Source: CAWGYT01 sp963826795 (GTDB lineage Bacteria; Planctomycetota; Planctomycetia; Pirellulales; Pirellulaceae). Taken from it: 64,000 nucleotides of DNA. The position numbers and the translations under genes were made by a program. The stretch is taken from the NCBI GenBank assembly GCA_963826795.1, contig CAWGYT010000004.1, forward strand, positions 873,783 through 937,782, read 5' to 3'. This document shows positions 37,051 through 46,608 of this stretch, piece after piece (position 1 is the first letter of the stretch; every line of letters starts with the position of its first letter). The notes beneath the pieces are model-generated. The model saw only the letters and a program-made list of their open reading frames with translations, did not search any database and was not told the origin of the DNA.

Positions 37051-38194
37051 ATGTACAAGGTCGGTCCAACGGTGCTCGTTGCCGTCGCCCTGGCTGCGGG
37101 CGCGAGCGGCGCGCTGCTGACGCGCTGGCTTGATGCGCCGCTTCGCGCCGCGCTACCGGGGGCTCGCCGTAGGGTCCTGGGACGAGCACCCGGGTCCGGA
37201 CCCGTTGCCGTCGTTCGCCGGCGCCGTGAATCGATCCGCGCCCGCCGTGGTGAGCATCTACGCCTTCAGGGCCACCCAGACCAAGACGCCCCGCGGGACC
37301 GGCAACCGGTACCACTACGACCCCTACGGACCGCCGACAGCGGGACGGGACACCCACGAGACCGGCCTCGGATCCGGCGTAATTCTTACCGCGGACGGCC
37401 TGATCTTGACCAATCGCCACGTGGTCAAGGACGCGACGAACATTCGGGTGATACTCGCGAGTGGCCGGCGGCTCCAGGCCGCGCTGCTCGGTCATGACGG
37501 GGAAACGGACCTCGCGGTGCTCAAGGCCGACGCCACCGGGCTGCCACCGGCCCCGATCGGAGACCCGAAGGCCCTGCGCGTAGGGGATGTCGCGCTGGCG
37601 ATCGGCAACCCGTTCGGCGTCGGGCAGACGGTGACCCAGGGCATCATCAGCGCCACCGGACGCGCCGAGCTCGGCATCACCCCGATCGAAAATTTCATCC
37701 AGACCGACGCCGCCATCAATCCCGGCAATTCCGGCGGGGCATTGGTCAACGCCCGCGGCGACCTCGTCGGCATCAACACCGCGATCTTCTCAGAGAGCGG
37801 GGCGTCGGACGGCGTCGGGTTCGCGATTCCGGCCGACCTCGCCCTCAAGGTGGCCCGCATCATCGCCACCAGTGGTAAGGTGGAACGCGGTTGGATCGGA
37901 ATGAGCGGCCGCAGCGTGACCCCGGAGCTGGCCGAGTCTTTCGGACTGCGCACGCCCCGGGGCGTTCTTGTTTCCTCCACGCTGCGAGACAGCCCCGCCG
38001 AGCAGGCCGGCCTGCGTCCGGGCGACGTGGTGACCCGGGTCGGCGACCGCGAGGTCGAGTCGATCCAGGAGTTGCTGGACGCTATCGCCGGCGCCGGACC
38101 CAATAAGCCCGTCGCGCTCGAGGTCTGGCGCGGCAGCGAGCGGATCCGGGCCAAGGCCGTAACTGAAGTGCGCCCGCCAATGGGCCGCCAGTGA
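37051..38194 (+). CDS. DegS/AlgW-like HtrA serine protease (one frameshift)
   Basis: Periplasmic HtrA protease, about 380 residues. The membrane anchor VLVAVALAAGASGALLTRWL lies in one frame; an extra G in the GGGGG run at 37158-37162 shifts it to the frame of the rest. The catalytic triad is His (LTNRHVVKDA), Asp (ETDLAVLKAD) and Ser (NPGNSGGALV). A single PDZ domain follows (GVLVSSTLRDSPAEQAGL). One PDZ and an N-terminal anchor match DegS/AlgW, the proteases that cut anti-sigma factor RseA/MucA, rather than DegP/DegQ. Its place next to NIF3 and petABC supports this. Confidence 0.88.
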
Positions 38195-38491
38195 ACCCCG
38201 CCCGAAGCCGCGGCCCGTCCTAGACCGTCTACCTCAAGATCCGCAACAGGCGGCTTCGACCGCCTGCTCTTGGCGATCGGCTCGACCTGACCCTGCAACG
38301 TCGCGGCGAAATCCCCAATTACTGCCCTGAATTGCGAACCCCCTCGCGGTTTCGCATTCATCCGCGGTCGACTACCCTTAGGCCGCACGAACAAGACTGG
38401 CGCCCAGGAGGCCCAACAGGTCCCCCGGAGCCGCCACCGATACCCAGCCCGGCCCCGCCGCTATCCCGGCAGCCGGGGCAGCGGCCGTGGG
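38195..38491. other. Intergenic; hairpin at 38247-38266
   Basis: No gene seen. A perfect 7-bp stem (CAGGCGG / CCGCCTG) with loop CTTCGA at 38247-38266 lies 53 bp after the protease gene; without a T run it is a weak terminator at best. The promoter of the 2-oxoacid oxidoreductase operon should lie in the last 150 bp. Confidence 0.45.
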
Positions 38492-39073
38492 ATGAAGGAG
38501 GTGAAGGTGTTTCAAGTCCGCATTCACGGGCGGGGCGGGCAGGGCGTCGTCACCGCCGCTGAGCTGCTCTCCGTCGCCGCCTTTCTGGAGGGGCAGTACT
38601 CTCAGGCGTTTCCGAGCTTCGGCTCCGAACGCATGGGCGCCCCGGTCATGGCGTTCTGTCGCCTCGACGACAAGGAGATCCGGCTGCGCGAGCCGGTCAT
38701 GCAGCCGGACGCCCTGATCATCCAGGACCCGGGGCTGCTGCATCAGGTGAACCTTTTCGAGGGGCTGAGCGAGACCGGGTTCGTCCTGATCAACTCCTCC
38801 CGGACGCTGAAGGATCTCGGCCTGGACGAGCTCCAGCGGGATCACCCCGGCTGCAAGGGATGCACGGTGCCGGCGACCGACCTGGCCCTCAAGCACGTGG
38901 GCCGCCCGGTTCCCAACGCGGCGCTGCTGGGCGGGTTCGCCGCCATCACCGGGCGCATCCGGCTGGAGTCGGTGGAGGCGGCCATCCGCGACAAGTTCCC
39001 CGCCCGGGTCGCCGAGGGCAACATCGCGGCCGCGCGGTCCGCGTTCTCCGCGGCTCAGGCCGGCAATTGCTGA
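38492..39073 (+). CDS. 2-oxoacid:acceptor oxidoreductase, gamma subunit
   Basis: A 193-residue gamma subunit. The start VFQVRIHGRGGQGVVTAAEL is the family's signature, followed by FPSFGSERMGAPVMAF and VINSS-like ILINSS strands. It helps bind coenzyme A in pyruvate:ferredoxin-type oxidoreductases. First of four tightly packed genes in the order gamma, alpha, beta, then a flavoprotein-ferredoxin fusion, spaced by 12, 25 and 1 bp. Confidence 0.88.
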   Translation: MKEVKVFQVRIHGRGGQGVVTAAELLSVAAFLEGQYSQAFPSFGSERMGAPVMAFCRLDDKEIRLREPVMQPDALIIQDPGLLHQVNLFEGLSETGFVLINSSRTLKDLGLDELQRDHPGCKGCTVPATDLALKHVGRPVPNAALLGGFAAITGRIRLESVEAAIRDKFPARVAEGNIAAARSAFSAAQAGNC

Positions 39074-39085
39074 GGGTTTCCCAAG

Positions 39086-40339
39086 ATGCTGAAACAAATC
39101 GAAGGATCGCGCGCGGTGGCCGAGGCCATCGCGTTATGCCGGCCGGACGTCATTTGCGCCTACCCGATCACCCCCCAGACCCACATCGTCGAGAACCTCG
39201 GCGAGATGGTGCGGCGCGGCGAGATCGATCGGTGCGAGTTCATCAACGTGGAGTCCGAGTTCGCGGCCCTGTCGGTGGCGATCGGCGCGAGCGCGGCGGG
39301 GGCCAGGGCCTACACCGCAACCGCGAGTCAGGGCCTGCTGTTCATGGCCGAGGCGGTCTACAACGCCTCCGGACTGGGCCTGCCCATCGTCATGACCGTG
39401 GGCAACCGGGCCATCGGCGCGCCGATCAACATCTGGAACGACCAGCAGGACAGCATGTCGATGCGCGACGCGGGCTGGATCCAGCTCTACGCGGAGACCA
39501 ACCAGGAGGCGCTGGATCTGCACATCCAGGCGTTCCGTCTCGCCGAGGCGCTGTCGGTCCCGGTGATGGTCTGCGTCGACGGATTTATCCTGACGCACGC
39601 CTACGACCGCGTGGACATGCCCACCCAGTCGGAGGTGGACGCCTTCGTGCCGGCGTTCGAGCCACGACAGATTCTCGACCCGGCGAGCCCGATCAGCATC
39701 GGGGCGATGGTGGGCCCCGAGGCCTTTACCGAGGTGCGCTACCTCGCCCATTACAAACAGATGCAGGCGCTGACCCTGATCCCCGAGCTCGCGGAGGAAT
39801 TCGCCGAGGCGTTCGGGCGGGAATCGGGCGGTCTGGTGCGCGGGTACCGCACCGACGGGGCCGAGACGCTGGTCGTCGCACTGGGATCGGTCAACGGCAC
39901 GATCAAGGACGTCATCGACGAGCTGCGCGAGGATGGCATGCCCATCGGCTCGGTGAGCCTTTGTTCGTTCCGGCCATTTCCGATGCGAGCGCTTCGGGAG
40001 GCGATCCAGGGCGCGAAGCGGGTGGTCGTGATCGAGAAATCACTCGCGGTCGGTATCGGCGGCATCGTCTCCACCAACGTCCGCATGGCGTTGGCCGAGA
40101 CCGAGATCCCGAGCTACACCGTCATCGCCGGCCTGGGCGGACGGGCGATCACCCGCGCCTCGCTCAGGGACCTGTTCAGAAAGGGTCACGGCGGCGCGCT
40201 CGGCCCCACGACGTTCCTGGACCTGAACCACAAGGTGGTACACCGGGAGATCGAGCGACTGGAGCGCCAGCGCCGATCCGGACCCACGGCCGAGAACATC
40301 CTGCGGGATCTCGGCATGGTCGCGGACCACATCGGTTGA
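39086..40339 (+). CDS. 2-oxoacid:acceptor oxidoreductase, alpha subunit
   Basis: A 417-residue alpha subunit. It includes ICAYPITPQTHIVENLGEMV, the glutamate in INVESEFAA, ARAYTATASQGLLFMAEAVY, and the C-terminal transketolase-like domain (KRVVVIEKSLAVGIGG). Together with beta it decarboxylates a 2-oxoacid on thiamine diphosphate to an acyl-CoA. The substrate (pyruvate, branched 2-oxoacid or phenylglyoxylate) cannot be fixed from sequence by eye. Confidence 0.88.
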   Translation: MLKQIEGSRAVAEAIALCRPDVICAYPITPQTHIVENLGEMVRRGEIDRCEFINVESEFAALSVAIGASAAGARAYTATASQGLLFMAEAVYNASGLGLPIVMTVGNRAIGAPINIWNDQQDSMSMRDAGWIQLYAETNQEALDLHIQAFRLAEALSVPVMVCVDGFILTHAYDRVDMPTQSEVDAFVPAFEPRQILDPASPISIGAMVGPEAFTEVRYLAHYKQMQALTLIPELAEEFAEAFGRESGGLVRGYRTDGAETLVVALGSVNGTIKDVIDELREDGMPIGSVSLCSFRPFPMRALREAIQGAKRVVVIEKSLAVGIGGIVSTNVRMALAETEIPSYTVIAGLGGRAITRASLRDLFRKGHGGALGPTTFLDLNHKVVHREIERLERQRRSGPTAENILRDLGMVADHIG

Positions 40340-40364
40340 GCCCAGACACCAAAGGAGACCGAAC

Positions 40365-41366
40365 GTGAAAACATCCCACGTGAAGTTCTATCAGACCGGC
40401 ACCTTCACGGTCGGCAACCGACTCCTGGGCGAGTCCGAGCGCGCCGTTCAGTCCACGCTGGAGCGAACCAACTCCCTGAACTCGGGTCACCGGGCCTGCC
40501 AGGGGTGCGGCGAGGCGCTGGGCGCGCGGTATGCGATCGACGCCGCGATGCGGGCGACGAAAAACCAGCTGATCGCCTGCAACGCGACCGGCTGCCTGGA
40601 GGTGTTTTCCACGCCCTACCCCGAGACCTCCTGGCAGATCCCCTGGATCCATTCGCTGTTTGGTAACGCCGCCGCGGTGGCGACCGGCGTGGCGGCGGCG
40701 ATGAAGGTCAAGGGCCGCGAGGACGTCCGCGTGGTCGCCCAGGGCGGGGATGGCGGCACCACCGACATTGGCTTCGGCTGTCTGTCCGGGATGTTCGAGC
40801 GCAACGATGACGTGCTCTACATCTGCTACGACAACGAGGGCTACATGAACACCGGCGTGCAACGATCGTCCGCCACGCCGCCCACCGCCCGCACGGCGAC
40901 GACGATGCCGATCGGGGATCAGCCGGGCAACCAATTCGGGCAGGGCAAGCACGTGCCGCTGATCGCCATGGCACACGGTATTCCCTACGTGGCGACGGCC
41001 TCGGTTGCCGACCTCCGCGACCTGGAAGAAAAGGTCACCCGGGCCATGGCCATTCACGGCGCGCGCTACATCCACATCCTGGTGCCTTGCCCGCTGGGCT
41101 GGGGCTCCGCTCCCCAGGACACCATCGCGCTGGCGCGCTACGCCATCGAGTCCGGGCTGTTCCCGGTGTTCGAGGCCGAGTACGGGGAGGTCACCGGCCG
41201 GCGGCCAATCCGCCGCAAGATCCCGGTCGAGGACTACCTCAAGCGCCAGAAGCGGTTCGCGCACCTGTTCGGCTCACCGAAACGGGTCGACCTGATCGCC
41301 CGTATCCAGGAGATGGCGGACCGCAACATCCGCCGGTTCGGCCTGCTGCCGGCGGAGGCCGTGTGA
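40365..41366 (+). CDS. 2-oxoacid:acceptor oxidoreductase, beta subunit
   Basis: A 333-residue beta subunit carrying thiamine diphosphate and one [4Fe-4S] cluster. Cluster cysteines are in CQGCGEALG and CNATGCLEVF, with a later Cys near PCPLGWG. The cofactor motif is AQGGDGGTTDIGFG ... YDNEGYMNTG. The fit to PorB/VorB is clear. Confidence 0.9.
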   Translation: MKTSHVKFYQTGTFTVGNRLLGESERAVQSTLERTNSLNSGHRACQGCGEALGARYAIDAAMRATKNQLIACNATGCLEVFSTPYPETSWQIPWIHSLFGNAAAVATGVAAAMKVKGREDVRVVAQGGDGGTTDIGFGCLSGMFERNDDVLYICYDNEGYMNTGVQRSSATPPTARTATTMPIGDQPGNQFGQGKHVPLIAMAHGIPYVATASVADLRDLEEKVTRAMAIHGARYIHILVPCPLGWGSAPQDTIALARYAIESGLFPVFEAEYGEVTGRRPIRRKIPVEDYLKRQKRFAHLFGSPKRVDLIARIQEMADRNIRRFGLLPAEAV

Positions 41367-41367
41367 C

Positions 41368-42993
41368 ATGAAAAAACCGTTCGCCATCACCCTCGACGTC
41401 GGTTCCAGCCTCGCCAACCGGACCGGTTCCTGGCGGACGGTCCGCCCTGTCTACGTGGACCGGCTTCCGCCCTGCAACGCCACCTGCCCGGCGGGCGAGA
41501 ACATCCAGCAGTGGCTGTTTCATGCGGAGGAAGGCGGCTACGAACGGGCGTGGCAGGTGCTGATGGCGGACAACCCGTTTCCGGCCATCATGGGTCGGGT
41601 GTGCTACCACACCTGCGAGAACGCCTGTAACCGCGGGCAGCTCGACGAGTCCGTGGGGATCAATGCCGTCGAGCGTTTTCTCGGTGACGAGGCCCTGAAG
41701 CGCGGCTGGCAAGTCCCGATGCCGGGCACCGCATCGGGGAAACGGGTGTTGGTGGTCGGCGCGGGTCCGGCGGGCCTGTCGGCCTCCTATCACCTGCGCC
41801 TTATGGGGCATGCGGTGACGCTCTGCGAGGCCGGTGCCGCGGCGGGCGGGATGATGCGCTTCGGCATTCCCCAGTACCGTCTGCCGCGCGACGTGCTGGA
41901 CGCGGAGATCGGGCGGATCCTCGATCTCGGGGTCGAGCTCCGGCTCGACACGCCGATAGTCGACCTGCTGTCGACCATCTCCGACGAGGGATTCGATGCC
42001 GCCTTCCTGGGCGTCGGCGCGCACATCGCCAAGCGCGCCTACATCCCCGCCGGGGACGCCCGCAAGATCACGGACGCGGTCACCGTACTGCGCGGCATGG
42101 AGGACACGGAAAAACCCCTGCTCGGCCGGCGCGTCGTGGTCTACGGCGGAGGAAACACCGCCATCGACGTGGCCCGTACCGCGCGGCGCCTGGGCGCTGA
42201 GGAGTCCATAGTCGTCTATCGCCGTACCCGCGAGCGCATGCCCGCCCACGAGCAGGAGCTGCGCGAGGCCCTGGAAGAAGGTGTGCAGATGAAGTGGCTC
42301 TCGACCGTCAAGGAGGCCGGCGCGTCGAGCATCACGGTCGAGAAGATGGCGCTGGACGAAAACGGCTTTCCGCAGCCGACGGGCGAATTCGAGACCATGG
42401 AGGCCGACTCCCTGGTGCTGGCGCTCGGACAGGACGTCGACCTGTCGCTTCTGGGAAAGGTCCCGGATCTCGCGATCGACGACGGCGTGGTCCAGGTGGG
42501 ACCGGACATGATGACCGGTCATCCCGGCATCTTCGCCGGCGGGGACATGGTGCCCGGGGAGCGGACCGTAACGGTCGCGATCGGTCACGGCAAGAAGGCC
42601 GCCCGCTCGATCGACGCCTGGCTGCGCGGAGAGCGGCTCGAGCGCCCCCCCAAGCACGAGCTCGCCACCTTCGAGCGGCTCAACACCTGGTACTACGCGG
42701 ACGCGCCCAAGACGGTCCGCCCGACGCTCGACATCATCCGCCGCCAGTCTACATTCGACGAGGTGGTCGGCGGGCTCGACGAGGGCAACGCCCTGTTCGA
42801 GGCGAGGCGCTGTCTGTCCTGCGGCAACTGCTTCGAGTGCGACACCTGCTACGGGGTCTGCCCCGACAACGCGGTGATCAAGCTCGGCCCGGGCAAGCGC
42901 TTCCGCTTCAACTACGACTACTGCAAGGGCTGCGGCCTATGCGTCGCCGAGTGCCCCTGCGGCGCCATCACCGTCGAGCCCGAGACCATCTGA
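41368..42993 (+). CDS. GltD-like NAD(P)H flavoprotein fused to a two-cluster ferredoxin
   Basis: A 541-residue protein. Residues about 35-110 hold a GltD-type Fe-S motif (CNATCPAGENIQQW, CYHTCENACNRGQ). A flavin domain starts VLVVGAGPAGLSASYHLRLM and a second nucleotide fold VVVYGGGNTAIDVARTARRL; the final flavin contact is GIFAGGDMV. The C-terminal 80 residues are a 2[4Fe-4S] ferredoxin (CLSCGNCFECDTCYGVCPDN, CKGCGLCVAECPCGAI). It replaces the small PorD ferredoxin and would pass electrons between the oxidoreductase and NAD(P)H. The PadH subunit of phenylglyoxylate dehydrogenase is a known relative of the first part. It starts 1 bp after the beta gene. Confidence 0.85.
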   Translation: MKKPFAITLDVGSSLANRTGSWRTVRPVYVDRLPPCNATCPAGENIQQWLFHAEEGGYERAWQVLMADNPFPAIMGRVCYHTCENACNRGQLDESVGINAVERFLGDEALKRGWQVPMPGTASGKRVLVVGAGPAGLSASYHLRLMGHAVTLCEAGAAAGGMMRFGIPQYRLPRDVLDAEIGRILDLGVELRLDTPIVDLLSTISDEGFDAAFLGVGAHIAKRAYIPAGDARKITDAVTVLRGMEDTEKPLLGRRVVVYGGGNTAIDVARTARRLGAEESIVVYRRTRERMPAHEQELREALEEGVQMKWLSTVKEAGASSITVEKMALDENGFPQPTGEFETMEADSLVLALGQDVDLSLLGKVPDLAIDDGVVQVGPDMMTGHPGIFAGGDMVPGERTVTVAIGHGKKAARSIDAWLRGERLERPPKHELATFERLNTWYYADAPKTVRPTLDIIRRQSTFDEVVGGLDEGNALFEARRCLSCGNCFECDTCYGVCPDNAVIKLGPGKRFRFNYDYCKGCGLCVAECPCGAITVEPETI

Positions 42994-43505
42994 TCGACCG
43001 TGCCGGCCTCCTGTCGAGGCGGCGCACCATTGGTTTGGGCCTGTGGCCTGACGCCGGCGCCTGTCTGTCTGGTCCTCGATCCGGCCCATGAGCCCGGTCT
43101 GCGCGGCGCGCTGGCATAGGCGCATCGCCGATAGACCCGGATGATCAACGTGCGCGAGGGTTGGCGGAGAACCCCGCGGCAGGAGCGCTTGCAGTCGTTC
43201 GTCAAGGATGGGCAGCACCGCATCGCCATGGCCCGGCACCTAGGCCAGTTAGTCGTCCCCTGTCGCGAGAGGTCCGTCTAAAGTTCTTGCGGCGGATTCT
43301 CCCTGCCCCACCGAGTTGCGTACACTGTTGCCCGCTCCGCCACCTAGTGAGCACCCGCCACCCCAGCCGCCAGGAAGAAAGGCGGTGAAACATGGGTCCT
43401 CGCCAGTCTCCCCAAAGGGCGACCCGGCAGGGCGCCCTGGCGGGGGGTCGGCCCCAATAACGCAGCGCCGCGCGCCGTGAACACAATCAGGAAGCGCATA
43501 CGGGC
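42994..43505. other. Intergenic; one short open frame 43141-43281
   Basis: About 510 bp between the oxidoreductase operon and the restriction island. A 46-codon frame on the plus strand (43141-43281) ends with SFVKDGQHRIAMARHLGQLV; the DGxHRxAxARxLG pattern resembles ParB-nuclease-like or 'hub' proteins, so it could be a gene remnant. Nothing else is convincing. Confidence 0.35.
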
Positions 43506-45966
43506 ATGAACAAGAAGTCCCTCAGCGAAGACGACATCAGCGCCAAGTTCATCACCCCGGCGGTCGTCAAAGCAGGCTGGGACGAGGCCACCCAGATCCG
43601 CCGCCAGGTCTCCTTCACCAAGGGCCGCATCATCGTCCGCGGCAAGCTGGTGACCCGCGGCAAGGCCAAGCGCGCCGACTACATCCTCTACGTCCAGGGC
43701 TTGCCCCTAGCCCTGATCGAGGCCAAGGACAACAACCACCCGGTCGGCGCCGGCATGCAGCAGGCGCTCGACTACGCGCTGACCCTGGACGTTCCCTTCG
43801 TCTTCGCCAGCAACGGCGACGCCTTCGTCTTCCACGACCGCACCGGCCAGAGCCCCCAGCTCGAAACCAACCTCGCCCTGGACGCCTTCCCCGGCCCCGG
43901 CGACCCTGTGGGAGCAATACCGCGCCTGGAAGGGTCTCGCCCCCGCCCAGGAGGCGATCGTCCTGCAACCCTACTACGACGACGGCAGCGGCAAGGAGCC
44001 GCGCTACTACCAGCGCAATGCCATCAACGCCGCCGTGGAGGCCATCGCCAAGGGCCAGGACCGCATCCTGCTGGTCATGGCCACCGGCACCGGCAAGACC
44101 TACACCGCCTTCCAGATCATCTGGCGGCTGTGGAAGGCCGGACAGAAGAAACGCATCCTGTTCCTCGCCGACCGCAACGTGCTGATCGACCAGACCATGG
44201 TCAACGACTTCCGCCCCTTCGGCGCGGCCATGGCCAAGCTCAGCACCAGCGCCAAGACCATCGAGCGCGCCGACGGGACCAGCACCGATCTGACCCTGGC
44301 GCTGGACAAGCGCCGACGCATCGATACCGCCTACGAGATCTACCTCGGCCTCTACCAGGCCATCACCGGCCCCGAGGAGCGCCAGAAGCTCTTCCGCGAG
44401 TTCTCCCCCGGCTTCTTCGATCTGATCGTCATCGACGAGTGCCACCGCGGCAGCGCCGCCGAGGACTCCGCCTGGCGCGAGATCCTCGAGTACTTCTCCG
44501 CCGCCACCCAGATCGGGCTGACCGCCACGCCCAAGGAGACCGAGTACGTCTCCAACATCCACTACTTCGGCAAGCCGGTCTTCAGCTACTCACTCAAGCA
44601 GGGCATCCGCGACGGCTTCCTCGCCCCCTACAAGGTCATCAAGGTGCACCTGGATGTGGACGTGGAGGGCTACCGCCCGACGTCCGGCGAGACCGACATC
44701 AACGGTGAGCTGATCGAGGACCGCCACTACAACCAGAAGGACTTCGACCGGATCCTGGTCATCGACGAGCGCACCCGGCGCGTGGCCAGGTGGGTCTCGG
44801 ATTACCTCAAGCAGAGCGGCGACCGCTTCCAGAAGACCATCGTCTTCTGCGTCGACACCGAGCACGCCGCCCGCATGCGCCAGGCCCTGCTCAACGAGAA
44901 CCAGGATCTGGCCCAGCAGAATCCCAAGTACGTCATGCGCATCACCGGCGACGACGCCGACGGCCAGGCCCAGCTCGGCAACTTCATCGACCCGGAGGCC
45001 AAGTACCCGGTGCTGGTCACCACCTCGCGCCTGCTCTCGACCGGGGTGGATGCCCAGACCTGCCGCCTGATCGTCCTGGAGCGCGAGGTCGGCTCCATGA
45101 CCGAGTTCAAGCAGATCGTCGGGCGCGGCACGCGGGTCCACGAGGACACCAAGAAGTACTACTTCACCCTGGTCGACTTCCGCAAAGCGACCAACCACTT
45201 CGCCGACCCCGAGTTCGACGGCGAGCCGGTGCAGATCTACGAGCCCGGCGAGGACGATCCCCCGATCCCGCCCGAGGACGAGACGCCGGTCGATGAGGGG
45301 GAAGACGCCATCCCGCCGGAGCCGGGCGAGGACGAGACCATCATCGACAACCCGGAGCCGCCGGACATCACCCTGCCGCCCGGGGTCGGTGAGCCGCGGG
45401 CCAAGTACTACATCAAGGGCCGGCCGGTCACCGTCCTCGCCGAGCGGGTGGAGTACCTGGACGAGAACGGCAAGCTCGTCACCGAGAGCCTGCGCGACTA
45501 CTCCCGCCGCGCCATCCGCAGCCACTTCGCGAGCCTGGACCAGTTCCTGCGCCGCTGGCGCTCCGCCGAGCGCAAGGAGGCCGTCATCGAAGAGCTGGCC
45601 GAAGAGGGGCTGCTGCTCGACCCCCTGCTGGAAGAGGTCGGCAAGGACCTCGACCCCTTCGACCTGATCTGCCACATCGCCTTCGACCAGCCGCCCCTCA
45701 CCCGCCGCGAGCGCGCGAGCAAGGTCGCCAAGGGCGACGTGTTCACCAAGTACGGCCCCCAGGCCCGCGCCGTGCTGGAGGCCCTGCTCGCCAAGTACCA
45801 GGACGAAGGCATGGTCTCAGGCCTGGACAACGTCCGAGTGCTGGCGGTCCCGCCCTTCAACGCCATGGGCACCCCACTCCAGCTCATCAAGCAGTTCGGC
45901 ACCAGGGCCGGCTTCGAGCAGGCCGTGCACGAGCTTCAGGACGCCCTCTACCAGGATGCCGGGTAA
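43506..45966 (+). CDS. hsdR: Type I restriction enzyme R subunit (one frameshift)
   Basis: Motor and nuclease subunit, about 819 residues. The N-terminal PD-(D/E)xK nuclease ends with LALIEAKDNNHPVGAGMQQA. A one-base insertion near 43,905 breaks the frame; beyond it come Walker A (MATGTGKTYTAF), DEAD-box II (IDECHRGS), motif III (GLTATP), motif VI (IVGRGTRVHE), an acidic linker, and the C-terminal HsdM-binding part (REALLAKYQDEGM-like). It moves DNA using ATP and cuts far from the recognition site. First gene of an R-(GxxExxY)-M-(DUF3800)-S set. Confidence 0.88.
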
Positions 45967-46418
45967 TGGCGGGGCCGTACGAAAGAAACGGGTCACGCCA
46001 AGGCGCCAAGGCGCCAAGAAATGAAGAGCCGAGTGAGGAAGATGACCGGATCGCGGCGCTTGTCGTAGACGCCTGCCTGAAGATCCATGTCGCTCTGGGA
46101 CCTGGTCTGCTAGAAAGCGTCTATGAACGGGTGTTGGCGCACGAGCTGAAGCAACGCGGATGCTCTGTGCAGGTTCAAGTGCCAGTGCCCATCGTTTATC
46201 GAGAAATGGCTTTCCAGGAAGGTTTCCGCGCCGATCTAATCGTCGATGGACGCATCATTGTCGAAATCAAGTCGGTAGAGCGGCTGATGCCAGTTCACAA
46301 CAAACAATTGCTGACTTATTTGCGATTAACGGACCTGCGCGTCGGGTTGCTGGTCAACTTCGGCGAAGCGCTCATGAAAACCGGAATCCACCGAATCATC
46401 AACAATCGTCCTCAATAG
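45966..46418 (+). CDS. GxxExxY protein (PD-(D/E)xK-like)
   Basis: A protein of up to 150 residues with the family motif GLLESVY (in HVALGPGLLESVYERVLAHE) and VVYREMAFQEG-like middle. FRADLIVDGRIIVEIKSVER carries an Asp and E-x-K placed as in PD-(D/E)xK nucleases. The ATG overlaps the hsdR stop (TAATG), but its first 20 codons run through a GGCGCCAAG repeat, so the true start may be later, near DDRIAALVVDA. It interrupts hsdR and hsdM and is flanked by inverted repeats. Function is not established for the family. Confidence 0.75.
   Translation: MAGPYERNGSRQGAKAPRNEEPSEEDDRIAALVVDACLKIHVALGPGLLESVYERVLAHELKQRGCSVQVQVPVPIVYREMAFQEGFRADLIVDGRIIVEIKSVERLMPVHNKQLLTYLRLTDLRVGLLVNFGEALMKTGIHRIINNRPQ
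45991..46021 (+). repeat. GGCGCCAAG repeat, left copy
   Basis: Starts GGTCACGCCAAGGCGCCAAG and continues with a further GCGCCAAG. It is the reverse complement in kind of the copies at 46538-46569 and 50777-50808, and lies at the 5' end of the GxxExxY gene. Confidence 0.85.
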
Positions 46419-46448
46419 GTCTCGCGCCAAGGCGCCAAGGAAGGAAAG
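46418..46448 (+). repeat. GGCGCCAAG repeat, middle copy
   Basis: GGTCTCGCGCCAAGGCGCCA then AGGAAGGAAAG, directly after the GxxExxY stop codon and in the same orientation as the copy at 45991. Confidence 0.85.
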
Positions 46449-46537
46449 ATGGAGTCATTATTTGTTCGATGGTTTTTCGCCTGTTCGGCGCACATATTTG
46501 GCTCGCGAAGCGATCGCTCAATCACCCTTTCCTTCTT

Positions 46538-46569
46538 AACTTGGCGTCTTGGCGCCTTGGCGTGAGACC
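46538..46569 (-). repeat. GGCGCCAAG repeat, right copy (inverted)
   Basis: Reads AACTTGGCGTCTTGGCGCCT then TGGCGTGAGACC on the plus strand, inverted relative to 45991 and 46418. It ends 39 bp before hsdM. Confidence 0.85.
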
Positions 46570-46608
46570 CTTTAACAGAACAGCACCCACGACGTAGCAA
46601 CAACGCCC

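Noticed and set aside
38860..40368. A 502-codon frame overlapping the alpha subunit gene
   Set aside because: Arg/Gly/His-rich out-of-frame shadow of a GC-rich gene with clear conserved motifs in the other frame.
41239..42657. A 472-codon antisense frame under the flavoprotein fusion
   Set aside because: Same reasoning: a GC-rich shadow with no domain, opposite a gene with complete flavin and Fe-S motifs.
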